Assembly (NCBI GenBank): GCA_003488965.1
Contig: DNJW01000239.1
Location: 4,364-14,354 of the forward strand
DNA from: Lachnospiraceae bacterium
GTDB lineage: Bacteria; Bacillota; Clostridia; Lachnospirales; Lachnospiraceae
Reading direction: 5' to 3'
Length of the DNA: 9,991 nucleotides
Made by a program: the position numbers and the translations under genes
Notes under the pieces: generated by a model
Database searches by the model: none
What the model was told of the DNA's origin: nothing
What the model saw: only the letters and a program-made list of their open reading frames with translations
In this document: one piece after another, positions 1 to 7,086 of the stretch
Layout: each line of letters opens with the position of its first letter
How positions within the stretch are numbered: the first letter of the stretch is position 1

Positions 1-106
1 GGAGCGAAAGCGCGTCTGTGTTGGGATATACAGGTTGCATAATGACAAGTGCAGAATCACTGTGTTTCGCAATTGCCTAACAACATTTACTGGAAAGGAG
101 CACAAA

Positions 107-1351
107 ATGTCACCCAAAGAACTATTAACAGAATCAAGAAAAATGCAAGAAACCATCGTATCCTACAGAAGATATCTGCACTCCCATCCGGGAACAGGAT
201 TTGAAATTGAAGATACCTTATCCTTTGTAAAGTCAAAATTGACCGAAATGGGATATGCTCCCGCCAAATGCGGCAAAGCCGGTCTCGTTGCCTGCGTCGG
301 CGGAAAAAGAAAGGGAAGAGTATTCCTGCTCCGTGCCGACATGGATGCGCTTCCCATCGCGGAACAGTCCGGTCTTGATTTTGCTGCTGAAAACGGCAGG
401 ATGCATGCCTGCGGACATGATATGCATACGGCCATGCTGTTGGGCGCGGCCCGGCTGCTAAAGCAGTATGAGGACAAAATCGAAGGAACCGTCAAGCTAA
501 TGTTCCAGCCAGCGGAAGAAATTTTTGAAGGTTCCCACGATATGATACAAGACGGATTACTGCAAAATCCCGCTGTTGATAAGGCACTGATGATACACGT
601 TATGGCGGGAATGCCCCTTCCTCCTGGAAGCGTTATTGTAGCTTCGCCCGGCATCAGCGCTCCCGGAGCCGATATTTTCGAAATTAAAATACAAGGGAAA
701 GGAGTCCACGGCTCCATGCCCAATCTCGGTATCGACCCGCTGAATGCCGCAGCTCATATTTTAATTGCTTTACAGGAAATCCAGACAAGAGAACTGGCGC
801 TGAATGAACAAGCTGTTCTGACTATAGGCACTATGAATGCAGGAGCTGCCCCTAATGTAATACCTGACACTGTAATCATGGGAGGAAGCATCCGTACCTT
901 CGACGAGGAGACGCGCACTTTTATCAAACAACGGCTCATCGAAATCGCAAAAGGAACCGCCCAGACATTCCGTGCCGATGCAGAAGTGACCTTCAAAAGC
1001 GGCTGTCCCACCCTTACCAATGACAAGGAACTGTCCGTCAGCATCCTGAAATATGTCAGAGAGCTGCTGGGGCCGGAAAAAGCATTTTCCATCGGAGAAC
1101 TGAGTTCCATGGAAAAGGAACAAAAATCTTCCGGTTCAGCCGGTTCTGAGGATTTTGCATATATCAGCCAGGAAGTTCCTTCCATTATGCTGGCACTGGC
1201 AGCCGGCCAGCCAGAGAAAGGCTATATCTATCCCCAGCATCACCCTATGGTGACCTTTGACGAAGATGCTCTGGCTGACGGCAGCGCTGTATATGCCTAT
1301 ACTGCCCTGCGGTGGCTGGAAGACAATCAAAAACCCCTCTGCAAGCAATAG
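107..1351 (+). CDS. M20 family metal-dependent amidohydrolase (hippurate hydrolase/amidase-like)
   Basis: A 414-residue cytosolic enzyme of the M20D/amidohydrolase family, expected to hydrolyse N-acyl amino acids or similar amides; the substrate cannot be told from sequence. Visible signatures are RRYLHSHP (residues 21-28), RADMDALP, the metal-binding HACGHD (100-105), QPAEE (134-138, catalytic and metal-binding glutamates), a histidine in IHVMAG (164), APNVIPD, and HHP (378-380) near the C-terminus. All expected metal ligands are present and the length is normal, so it should be active. There is no signal peptide. I chose the ATG at 107 because AAAGGAG lies just upstream; the frame is open back to a TTG at 35, but those 24 residues do not look like family sequence. 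It converges on the AraC-type regulator. No convincing promoter was seen in bases 1-106, so it may be the last gene of an operon starting outside the window. Confidence 0.95.
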   Translation: MSPKELLTESRKMQETIVSYRRYLHSHPGTGFEIEDTLSFVKSKLTEMGYAPAKCGKAGLVACVGGKRKGRVFLLRADMDALPIAEQSGLDFAAENGRMHACGHDMHTAMLLGAARLLKQYEDKIEGTVKLMFQPAEEIFEGSHDMIQDGLLQNPAVDKALMIHVMAGMPLPPGSVIVASPGISAPGADIFEIKIQGKGVHGSMPNLGIDPLNAAAHILIALQEIQTRELALNEQAVLTIGTMNAGAAPNVIPDTVIMGGSIRTFDEETRTFIKQRLIEIAKGTAQTFRADAEVTFKSGCPTLTNDKELSVSILKYVRELLGPEKAFSIGELSSMEKEQKSSGSAGSEDFAYISQEVPSIMLALAAGQPEKGYIYPQHHPMVTFDEDALADGSAVYAYTALRWLEDNQKPLCKQ

Positions 1352-1358
1352 GGGCTTT
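1329..1358 (-). terminator. Intrinsic terminator of the AraC-type gene, overlapping the amidohydrolase stop codon
   Basis: Read on the minus strand, AAAGCCCCT (1358-1350) pairs with AGGGGTTTT (1338-1330), giving a 9-bp stem with one G-T wobble, an 11-base loop and a short U-tract. It lies about 30 bases past the regulator's stop codon. The amidohydrolase stop TAG (1349-1351) lies in the hairpin. On the plus strand the same hairpin has an A-C mismatch and only three T residues, so it probably works mainly for minus-strand transcripts. Confidence 0.55.
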
Positions 1359-1389
1359 GACCCTCGCGGCATTCGCCAATATAAAATTT

Positions 1390-2244
1390 TTACTTCTCTT
1401 TTACCGGAATCCAAACCTCCGCATAATATTCAGGGTCTTGGGTCCCTCCCTTAAAATCAGCAGGATTGCTGTAATACTCAATATTATACCCTTCTGCAAT
1501 CTCATACTGGTTTGCCGGCAGCCACTCAGAAAAAATTCTTCTGTTTACCTCCTGCAGGGGAAGCGGCATAGGTCCCCTGCATGGAAAAACTGCCCATGTA
1601 TGCTCCGGAATTTCATATTCCTCCAGTTCCCTTTTTACAGCCTCCTCTTCCTTAAAATCATCCGCAATCATATACCGGAACTCATTGCCTGCCATTTCTT
1701 CATCAAAACAGATGCCATACATTCCCGTAACCGGCTTTACTTTTGCACGGATATAAATTTCATCCCAGTATTTGGGAATGTCCGTATTGGCAGATTCATA
1801 CTGAAACATTCTCGATACCCCCATCACTTTGAATGATGGCTTCTTTTCAATTCTGTACTCCATCACTGTACCTCCGTCTAAGATTAGTTTGATATGCAAC
1901 GGTGCAAAAGATTTAAGCGATGCACCATTCCGCCTCGCATCAGTGGGTGTACTTCCATGAAACCGCATAAATGCCTTCGTGAAACTGTCCGGCGAATCAT
2001 AGCCATATTTTACCGCAAGAGTAATTACCTTGGCATCCGATGACAGAAGCTCACTGCCTGCCAGCGATAAACGCCTCATTCTGATGTACTCTGCTACGGT
2101 ATATCCGCACAGCATAGAAAAACCCTTCTGGAAATAAAACGGAGATATATTCACTTCAGCAGCTATCTTGCCGGCCGTCAGCTCTTCCGTGATATTTTCT
2201 TCGATGTAATTTATCGCAGACTCTATCGTTTTAATCCAATCCAT
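1390..2244 (-). CDS. AraC family transcriptional regulator with C-terminal GyrI-like effector domain
   Basis: A 284-residue cytosolic regulator. Residues about 8-105 form the AraC-type double helix-turn-helix: ENITEELTAGKIAAEVNISP covers the first helix-turn-helix, and GYDSPDSFTKAFMRFHGSTP (81-100) is the typical second-helix signature. Residues about 128-284 match the GyrI-like small-molecule-binding fold (MEYRIEKKPSFKVMGVSR, the internal ICFDEE strand, and WIPVKEK at the end). This is the layout of MarA/Rob/BmrR-like sensors of drugs or other small ligands, but the ligand cannot be inferred. The ATG at 2244 is supported by GGGAGGAG 8-9 bases upstream. It is probably a single-gene transcript: the neighbour upstream ends 175 bases away and a terminator follows. 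It may control itself or a neighbour; the sequence does not show which. Confidence 0.93.
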   Translation of the reverse strand: MDWIKTIESAINYIEENITEELTAGKIAAEVNISPFYFQKGFSMLCGYTVAEYIRMRRLSLAGSELLSSDAKVITLAVKYGYDSPDSFTKAFMRFHGSTPTDARRNGASLKSFAPLHIKLILDGGTVMEYRIEKKPSFKVMGVSRMFQYESANTDIPKYWDEIYIRAKVKPVTGMYGICFDEEMAGNEFRYMIADDFKEEEAVKRELEEYEIPEHTWAVFPCRGPMPLPLQEVNRRIFSEWLPANQYEIAEGYNIEYYSNPADFKGGTQDPEYYAEVWIPVKEK

Positions 2245-2329
2245 ACAGTACTCCTCCCTGATGCTGATTTCAGTATACCGTTTTCAACCGAAAGTCTCCC
2301 GATGATTTCTGCCTTTTTTTGTCTGCCGA

Positions 2330-2364
2330 AATCCCTTATGCGGCAACCACAAACCGAAGGGATT
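2330..2364. repeat. Inverted repeat (8-bp perfect stem) between the GNAT and AraC genes
   Basis: AATCCCTT (2330-2337) and AAGGGATT (2357-2364) are perfect inverted copies, and inside them CGG (2341-2343) can pair with CCG (2354-2356), leaving a ten-base loop. It lies between the GNAT stop and the AraC start, both on the minus strand. On that strand it is followed by an A-rich, not U-rich, stretch, so it is a poor intrinsic terminator. It could be an RNA 3' end stabiliser, a leader structure or a protein site. The rest of 2245-2419 shows no gene. Confidence 0.4.
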
Positions 2365-2419
2365 CTTCTGAATTGGAAGGAAACGCATAAATGGAGACAT
2401 GCAAGCAGCGCCTGTCATA

Positions 2420-3187
2420 TCAGTACCCGTTAATCTCATAAGCCGTATATACACATTCCAAATGATATCCCAGCTTCTCAGCCAACGCGACAGACCAAGG
2501 ATTCTGCGCATCCCAGCTCGGATATAGCCCACGTTCCAAGCATCCCAGAATCAGCTTTGCCCCACAGGCAGTTGCCAGACCACGCCGCCGATACTCCTCT
2601 TTCGTATCTATTTCAATCTCAATACCCCCTTGATAACTGCTATAGGAAGACGCCCCGGATACCAGTTCGCCATTTTTAAGCGCCACCACGCCTAGCCCTT
2701 TTTCCCTATACTCATCATAATCGGCAAACACAGACACAAAATCCCTGCTCCAGTTCTGCCTCCTGCAATCATCAAACATCTCCTTATCAATCATACGCAA
2801 CACAAAATCGCTTTTCAGAGATTCCGAAAAGGCCTTTAGCTTTACCTTATCAAACACATCCGATTCTTTCTTCATCGCATAGCGGCTGACCTTTTTTGCC
2901 TTTTTTCCATAAACAGCTTCAATGACAGCAAACCATTCCTGCGTATAAGCTGTCATAATAATGAAATCCTGTCTGCACCATTCCGGTTTATAAGACACCA
3001 GCTCAGAATTAGGAGTTCCTGCAAAAAAACAAAAATCCCCCAGTATCGCCATAACGGACTGGGGAATATCCGCTGCATCAGCATACAAATGCCCCATAAC
3101 GCCTTGCACACAGGACCAAGTCATTGTCTCCTGCCAATTTCCAAATAGCTTTTTTATTTTCTCCGTTCCTTTCACTTCGTATATCAT
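2420..3187 (-). CDS. GNAT family N-acetyltransferase
   Basis: A 255-residue cytosolic protein. The C-terminal third is a GNAT acetyl-CoA-binding core: a beta strand GGIEIEIDTKEEYRRRGLAT (188-206) containing the R-R-x-G-L-A pyrophosphate loop, then a helix, then DAQNPWSVALAEKLGY (226-241), the usual motif B asparagine and lysine-leucine-glycine-tyrosine. The long N-terminal half fits the GNAT_acetyltran_2 type. The substrate is unknown. Start choice: the frame is open to a TTG at 3208 overlapping the stop of the upstream deacylase gene, but the purine run there directly touches that codon, while the ATG at 3187 has AGGGA about ten bases upstream, so I prefer 3187. Either way the gene is coupled to the deacylase genes and should be the last gene of that operon. 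Confidence 0.88.
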   Translation of the reverse strand: MIYEVKGTEKIKKLFGNWQETMTWSCVQGVMGHLYADAADIPQSVMAILGDFCFFAGTPNSELVSYKPEWCRQDFIIMTAYTQEWFAVIEAVYGKKAKKVSRYAMKKESDVFDKVKLKAFSESLKSDFVLRMIDKEMFDDCRRQNWSRDFVSVFADYDEYREKGLGVVALKNGELVSGASSYSSYQGGIEIEIDTKEEYRRRGLATACGAKLILGCLERGLYPSWDAQNPWSVALAEKLGYHLECVYTAYEINGY

Positions 3188-3204
3188 AATTTGTTTATCC
3201 CTAG

Positions 3205-3750
3205 TCAATCCTCCCCTGCCAGATGAACAGCCATATACTCGTGTCTTGTCGCTGGTAAATATTTTTCAATGATATCGGCTGTTTTTATCTTGAGGCTGGA
3301 CGTACATACGCATGGATGACAGCCAATATACTCGCCTTCCAGTACCTCCTCATCTATCAGAAGCTGCACCGCATGGTCTTTGTCATTCATCAGACCCATG
3401 ATGCTTACTGCTCCCGGCTCAATATCAAGATATGCCATCATACTTTCCGCATCCGCAAAGGACAGCCGCGCCGAATTAATCTGACCTGAAAGTTCCTTTG
3501 TCTTAAACTTCTTATCCCCTGGCATCATCAGCAGATAAAATTTTGTTTTCTGCCGGTTGCAGAGAAACAAATTCTTACAGATAAGGACTCCCAGTGCCGC
3601 ATCTATCTTATTGCAAGTTTCCATGTTGTTTGCAGGCTCATGATCCGTCCGTTTGTATTCAATACCAAGTCCGTCAAGGAAATCATAGGTTCTGATTTCC
3701 CGCGGCAACCGCCCTTCCGTGTTTTCGGGTCTGCCGTTATAAAGCTCCAT
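3205..3750 (-). CDS. Prolyl-tRNA synthetase-associated domain protein, PrdX/ProXp-ala-type Ala-tRNA(Pro) deacylase
   Basis: A 181-residue free-standing editing protein of the YbaK/INS superfamily, PrdX subgroup. Members hydrolyse Ala-tRNA(Pro) formed by prolyl-tRNA synthetase (family knowledge). Diagnostic segments seen are the lysine in ICKNLFL (K59, at the family's catalytic lysine position), FYLLMMPGDKKFKTKELS (71-88), SARLSFA (93-99), EPGAVSIMGLMND (111-123) and IGCHPC (142-147). The usual Asn in the following N-T-S-S-L motif appears as Cys149 (C-T-S-S-L). Length is normal. The ATG at 3750 has a purine-rich GCGAAGG shortly upstream. It follows the ybaK-like gene by 18 bases and runs into the GNAT gene, so the three are probably co-transcribed. 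The symbol is left blank because the family has been called both prdX and proX. Confidence 0.92.
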   Translation of the reverse strand: MELYNGRPENTEGRLPREIRTYDFLDGLGIEYKRTDHEPANNMETCNKIDAALGVLICKNLFLCNRQKTKFYLLMMPGDKKFKTKELSGQINSARLSFADAESMMAYLDIEPGAVSIMGLMNDKDHAVQLLIDEEVLEGEYIGCHPCVCTSSLKIKTADIIEKYLPATRHEYMAVHLAGED

Positions 3751-3768
3751 AGCACCTTCGCTTCCTTT

Positions 3769-4242
3769 CTACACAATATCCGCAAAGTCACATTTCACGG
3801 TTTTTACCAAATCCTGCAGCGATAATTCTATCTGAAATCCGACCTTTCCTGCACTTATGAAAATGTTCCCATAGTTTTTAGCCGCTTCATGAATCACTGT
3901 CGGAAACTGCTTCTTCATCCCGATAGGAGAACAGCCTCCATGCACATAGCCGGTCAAAGGCAGAAGCTCCTTCTGCTTAATCATGCTGACTGCCTTTTCT
4001 TTTACCGCCTTTGCCGCTTTCTTCAAATCCAGTTCCTTCTCCACCGGAACTACGAACACATAATATTGTCCGGATTTTCCCTCCGTGACCAACGTTTTAA
4101 ACACCTTGTCCGCATCCTCATTCAAAAGAGCTGCTATCTCCTTGCCGCTCATAGCAGCGTCCGGTTCATAACTGTGGCTCGTATACGGAATCTTCTTTCC
4201 GTCCAGTACCCTCATTACATTTGTCTTGTCATGATTTTTCAT
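3769..4242 (-). CDS. ybaK: Cys-tRNA(Pro)/Cys-tRNA(Cys) deacylase YbaK/EbsC
   Basis: A 157-residue cytosolic trans-editing deacylase that removes Cys from mischarged tRNA(Pro) (family knowledge). The frame carries the whole YbaK signature: KTNVMRVLDGKKIPYTSHSY at the N-terminus, DKVFKTLV (45-52, containing the conserved catalytic lysine), FVVPVEKELDLKKAAKA, and TGYVHGGCSPIGMKKQFPT (97-115) with the GGCSPIG substrate-pocket loop. Length is typical. The ATG at 4242 has CGGAG about ten bases upstream and AGG closer. An extended -10 promoter lies about 55 bases upstream, making this the first gene of the ybaK-prdX-GNAT unit. Catalytic residues look intact. Confidence 0.95.
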   Translation of the reverse strand: MKNHDKTNVMRVLDGKKIPYTSHSYEPDAAMSGKEIAALLNEDADKVFKTLVTEGKSGQYYVFVVPVEKELDLKKAAKAVKEKAVSMIKQKELLPLTGYVHGGCSPIGMKKQFPTVIHEAAKNYGNIFISAGKVGFQIELSLQDLVKTVKCDFADIV

Positions 4243-4296
4243 TACCTACTTACTCCGTGCCGCAAACACAGAACTCCTCTCCTTTAGCATACACAG

Positions 4297-4305
4297 ATTA
4301 TATCA
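4297..4305 (-). promoter_or_regulatory. Extended -10 promoter of the ybaK-prdX-GNAT unit
   Basis: The minus strand reads TG-A-TATAAT here, a perfect extended -10 element. No good -35 lies 17 bases upstream, which is acceptable for an extended -10. Transcription would start near 4290, giving a leader of about 48 bases with purine-rich AAAGGAGAGGAG in it. Confidence 0.45.
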
Positions 4306-4348
4306 TATGCAATTTTTCTTATGCGCTTTCAGCTTTTTCATAGCCCAG

Positions 4349-4685
4349 TCATAATGGCTGGCCGCAGTACTGACGCTGTATCTGGGTTTTATCAAATTCG
4401 TCATAAACACGATATGCCATTTCTTTGGGAAAGCGAAGCGTTATCTGATAATATATGCCCTCGGAACTGTCCATGGAATCCGGACAATTACGATAAGAAA
4501 AATCTTCCTTCAAAATTTCCAAATCCAAAATACGGTTTAATTTGAATAGCCGCCCCGCTTAAGGCATCAATATCCCTATAAACCGTCCGAACCGATACTT
4601 CAAACTTTTCCGCTAATTCCGAAGCTGTAGCCTGCCCCTTATCCAATAGGTGACACATAATCTTAAACAATCTGCTTTCCCGCAT
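4349..4685 (-). pseudogene. WYL/YafY-type HTH regulator, internally deleted and frameshifted
   Basis: The N-terminal part is a clear DeoR/YafY-type HTH: MRESRLFKIMCHLLDKGQ then ASELAEKFEVSVRTVYRDID, starting at the ATG at 4685 with AAGGAG nine bases upstream. After SGAAI (about 4545) this frame runs into non-family sequence and stops at 4488. In the frame that begins about there, the sequence RLFKLNRILDLEILKEDF, then YYQITLRFPKEMAYRVYDEF, matches the end of the WYL domain and the C-terminal extension, and stops at 4349. So the two ends of one gene are joined with roughly the WYL core missing and the frame changed. Intact relatives are about 300 residues. The gene is probably dead, though an 65-residue HTH-only peptide could still be made from the first part. 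Confidence 0.75.
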
Positions 4686-4750
4686 TAACGGTCTCTCCTT
4701 CGTAACCACTGTATAAATGCTGTCTTCCTGCAAAAATCTTATCCCCTAAA

Positions 4751-4767
4751 ACACAATACAAATGTGT
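4751..4767. promoter_or_regulatory. Palindrome, candidate operator of the WYL-type regulator
   Basis: ACACA (4751-4755) and TGTGT (4763-4767) are inverted copies seven bases apart, upstream of the regulator start and just downstream of a putative extended -10 (TGGTATAAA). Such placement would suit autoregulation, but the site is short and unproven. Confidence 0.3.
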
Positions 4768-4781
4768 CACCAACCGTATGT

Positions 4782-4790
4782 TTTATACCA
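4782..4790 (-). promoter_or_regulatory. Putative extended -10 promoter of the WYL-type regulator remnant
   Basis: The minus strand reads TG-G-TATAAA, an extended -10, about 100 bases before the regulator ATG at 4685. The -35 position (TTATGG, 4805-4810) is weak. Confidence 0.3.
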
Positions 4791-4819
4791 CAGACCGGTT
4801 ATTGCCATAAATCTGTATT

Positions 4820-5581
4820 TCAGAAATCATCCAAAGAATAGTCATCGGCATTTTCCGGCATAAGGCACAATGTATTAGGATTTTTCTTCCATTCTTTTAT
4901 TCTTTTCACCCACGACTCATCACTTTCCGCACATTTTTCCAAAAAAGCGGTTCCTTCATCAGACATAACCTTATCTATAAATTTCTGCGGAAGTGTAACG
5001 TGATATTTGATTACATACTTCCATGCATCTCTGTCCCAAAAATACTCGCCATCCGTATACCAGTATGGACCGCATAGCTGCATATCCTTAAACGGATGCT
5101 TATATAAGCCCATACAGACTAAGTAAGGTTGTGTTGTTTTCAGGTATACAATCACCTTTGCCGGTACCGCAAAGTTCTCATCTATATAATCATATATACT
5201 TTCTTCCCCACCGTGTATTTCCTTATAGGGCATAACATTTATCATTGTTGCTAAGCGTTCTCTCTCCGCTCTCATCTCCGCCGGTGATGGCATCTCAGTT
5301 GTCTGGACATAGCCCTCTATTCCATATATATCAGCTATACATGCCTGCCCATTAGAAACAGACTCGACGTCTATCCAATTACCCCTCTTTCCATTAGGTT
5401 CTAATTTCCATATACGCATAGAAGCTATTTCATGTTCGGCAATATGCTCAACAATATCCTCATCTGTAACTATAATAGATATTTTCTCCCCAACACGAAT
5501 TGTTTCACCCTCTTCAGTTTTTATTGTAAGTTGATAATGATTACAATCATCTGCCAATACTGTTGCATGCGTAATTTCCAT
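4820..5581 (-). CDS. Hypothetical protein, acidic, possibly immunity-like
   Basis: Not recognised. A 253-residue soluble-looking protein with no signal peptide or membrane segment. Residues 1-60 look like a small beta-rich unit (MEITHATVLADDCNHYQLTI onward). The middle holds a charged helix (PAEMRAERERLATMI). The C-terminal half is aromatic-rich (GPYWYTDGEYFWDRDAWKYV), followed by helices and a strongly acidic tail ending DDYSLDDF. The overall feel is that of single-domain immunity or antitoxin-like proteins of Clostridia, but this is only an impression. I start at the ATG at 5581 with GGTGGG upstream. The frame is open to an ATG at 5653, but AGGA directly abuts that codon and the extra 24 residues look less protein-like. 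It is separated from the gene at 5713-6177 by 131 bases. Confidence 0.7.
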   Translation of the reverse strand: MEITHATVLADDCNHYQLTIKTEEGETIRVGEKISIIVTDEDIVEHIAEHEIASMRIWKLEPNGKRGNWIDVESVSNGQACIADIYGIEGYVQTTEMPSPAEMRAERERLATMINVMPYKEIHGGEESIYDYIDENFAVPAKVIVYLKTTQPYLVCMGLYKHPFKDMQLCGPYWYTDGEYFWDRDAWKYVIKYHVTLPQKFIDKVMSDEGTAFLEKCAESDESWVKRIKEWKKNPNTLCLMPENADDYSLDDF

Positions 5582-5712
5582 ATTGATTTCCCACCATTCT
5601 GTTATCTGTATCTTTTCCCCCAAGCAGCCACACACACTCAACGAAACTATCATTTCCTATTTTCATTGCAGATTCCATCTGGCTGCTGATAACCATAGGA
5701 CACAAACCGTCA

Positions 5713-6177
5713 TTACATTATAAACTTGTCTATACTAATTTCTCGTACATCCGGCTTTGAGAGCAACCATGTCATATGGCTTGATTGGTCGTTAAAAAAC
5801 ACCATATGCCAATGGGTAATTTTACCGTCATCATCTTTTGAAATATTCAAAGCATCAATATGTTCCTCAATAACAGAAACAGGCAGACAAACCATTGTGG
5901 ATTCATCTTTACATCCATAAACGACATATAATTCTTCGCAGCTTTTCAAGTCTTCTAACGGATTTTTTCTATAAGCAAACCAATATTTATCTCTATTGCC
6001 TTGCTTATAAGCTTTTGAAGTGGTCAGAACATAGCCTTTCTTACCATCGGATGTTTTGTATGTGCTTCTTCCTATTTTAATTAGTTCACTGCCAACTTTT
6101 TGCGCCAATTTGACTGCACACTTGTCAGCAAACTTTACTTTTTTATTTTGAATAAGTTTTACTGCCGGAGATTGCAT
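5713..6177 (-). CDS. Hypothetical protein, in frame with and directly after the DUF262 gene
   Basis: A 154-residue soluble protein not assigned to a named family. It is lysine-rich at the N-terminus (KKVKFADKCAVKLAQKVG), followed by a beta-rich half containing TSDGKKGYVLTTSKAYKQG, KYWFAYR, ITHWHMVFF and MTWLLSKPDVREI. The codon use and compact fold pattern look like real coding. Its ATG directly follows the TGA of the DUF262 gene (TGAATG) in the same frame, and no ribosome site is visible before it. So it may be (a) a coupled separate gene or (b) the C-terminal part of one protein split by a single stop codon. Option (b) would make it a broken product unless translation restarts here. It is followed by a 131-base gap to the next gene. 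Confidence 0.65.
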   Translation of the reverse strand: MQSPAVKLIQNKKVKFADKCAVKLAQKVGSELIKIGRSTYKTSDGKKGYVLTTSKAYKQGNRDKYWFAYRKNPLEDLKSCEELYVVYGCKDESTMVCLPVSVIEEHIDALNISKDDDGKITHWHMVFFNDQSSHMTWLLSKPDVREISIDKFIM

Positions 6178-7026
6178 TCATGTATCTGTAAACATTTCTT
6201 TAAATGTGGTAGAAATCATTGAGAGAATCTGATACTTGGAATGAAATATCTTATTTGCATTTCTTGAATTACCTTTAAATTTTGTAACAACCGAAATAGA
6301 ATTATTCACAAAATCTATCGCTTTGTATACAGCTTGTTCCAGTACATTTAAATCAATGGTCCGTAAATTTTTATACAGAATACGGATTTTATCTGCATCA
6401 TTTAAGCAGGCATTCACTTTTCCCGTAGAACGCATTTCTTCGCGGCTGTAACCATGTATAAAATATCCGTCTTCAGCAAAAGAATCATACTTCTTAACGA
6501 TATGCTCAATAACATCCGAATTGCTAATAGCATACTTTTCATTAACCGGCCACGCTGCTGCATACACCTCATACTGGTCAAGAGGAGTGCCCTTTGAGTT
6601 TATACGGTCAAATATATCAGGTAAATTACTTTCCTCACCAGTATATACAATAACCGGGATTACAGTACTTGCAATACGCTCATATAAATCCTGACGCTCT
6701 TCAAAAAAATTTTTGATGGTATCAATAAGTTTCCCAATCGGTTCATACCCCGCCTTGAATTCATCTGCTATCAGCTTTGAAACAGAATAGTATTGCAAAT
6801 TCTTAAAGGTCTTTTGCTCTTTTATAAAAGATGTAAGAATATTTCTTATAGCCGGATAATACTCCTTACCCTCTTGTCCTACAACCTTAAGAATCTCTGC
6901 ACAGAAATCATCTGAAATGTTATCATCATAGAAGAATTCGGTCGGATTAGTCATATACTTTTTAATACTGTTGCCCCTCTGAAGACCATCAACCAATATG
7001 TAAGTCCTTTTATTATGTTTATGCAT
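6178..7026 (-). CDS. DUF262 (GmrSD N-terminal/ParB-like nuclease-fold) protein, probably 5'-truncated
   Basis: A 282-residue reading frame of the DUF262 family, related to the NTP-handling ParB/Srx-like half of GmrSD modification-dependent restriction enzymes and other phage-defence proteins (family knowledge). Seen directly are the active-site motif VDGLQRGNSIKKYM (12-25), the later IPVIVYTG strand (123-130) and LPDIFDRINSKGTPLDQYEV (135-154), both hallmarks of the family. The rest is helical and ends at KEMFTDT. Intact DUF262 proteins normally have about 50-80 residues before D-G-x-Q-R, but here only 12. The ATG at 7026 has a poor ribosome site, while an ideal GGAGG (7094-7098) precedes an in-frame ATG at 7086 that is cut off by TAA after 11 codons. 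So it is likely a decaying gene. No nuclease (HNH/DUF1524) domain is seen. Confidence 0.72.
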   Translation of the reverse strand: MHKHNKRTYILVDGLQRGNSIKKYMTNPTEFFYDDNISDDFCAEILKVVGQEGKEYYPAIRNILTSFIKEQKTFKNLQYYSVSKLIADEFKAGYEPIGKLIDTIKNFFEERQDLYERIASTVIPVIVYTGEESNLPDIFDRINSKGTPLDQYEVYAAAWPVNEKYAISNSDVIEHIVKKYDSFAEDGYFIHGYSREEMRSTGKVNACLNDADKIRILYKNLRTIDLNVLEQAVYKAIDFVNNSISVVTKFKGNSRNANKIFHSKYQILSMISTTFKEMFTDT

Positions 7027-7086
7027 ATCCTGAAGCTCTGAAGATAAATCTTACAGCGACCAGTTCTCACATGTACAGCCTGCCAT

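Noticed and set aside
163..723. Minus-strand open frame of 186 codons
   Set aside because: Antisense to the M20 amidohydrolase whose motifs are unambiguous.
1312..1836. Plus-strand open frame of 174 codons across the convergent junction
   Set aside because: Antisense to the well-supported AraC/GyrI regulator; no family pattern and no ribosome site.
2272..2277. TATACT as a -10 box for the AraC-type gene
   Set aside because: No acceptable -35 at 16-18 bases and no TG extension; too weak to list.
2284..2532. Minus-strand frame of 82 codons after the GNAT gene
   Set aside because: Mostly overlaps the GNAT C-terminus in another frame; arginine- and tryptophan-rich without family features.
4246..4290. 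Possible 14-codon leader peptide upstream of ybaK
   Set aside because: The ATG would be at the very transcription start with no ribosome site before it; it is merely the ybaK frame before its in-frame stop.
5713..7026. Selenocysteine or recoded-stop explanation for the TGA between DUF262 and the next ORF
   Set aside because: Two further in-frame stops are TAA, and the region is full of other lesions; gene decay is simpler.
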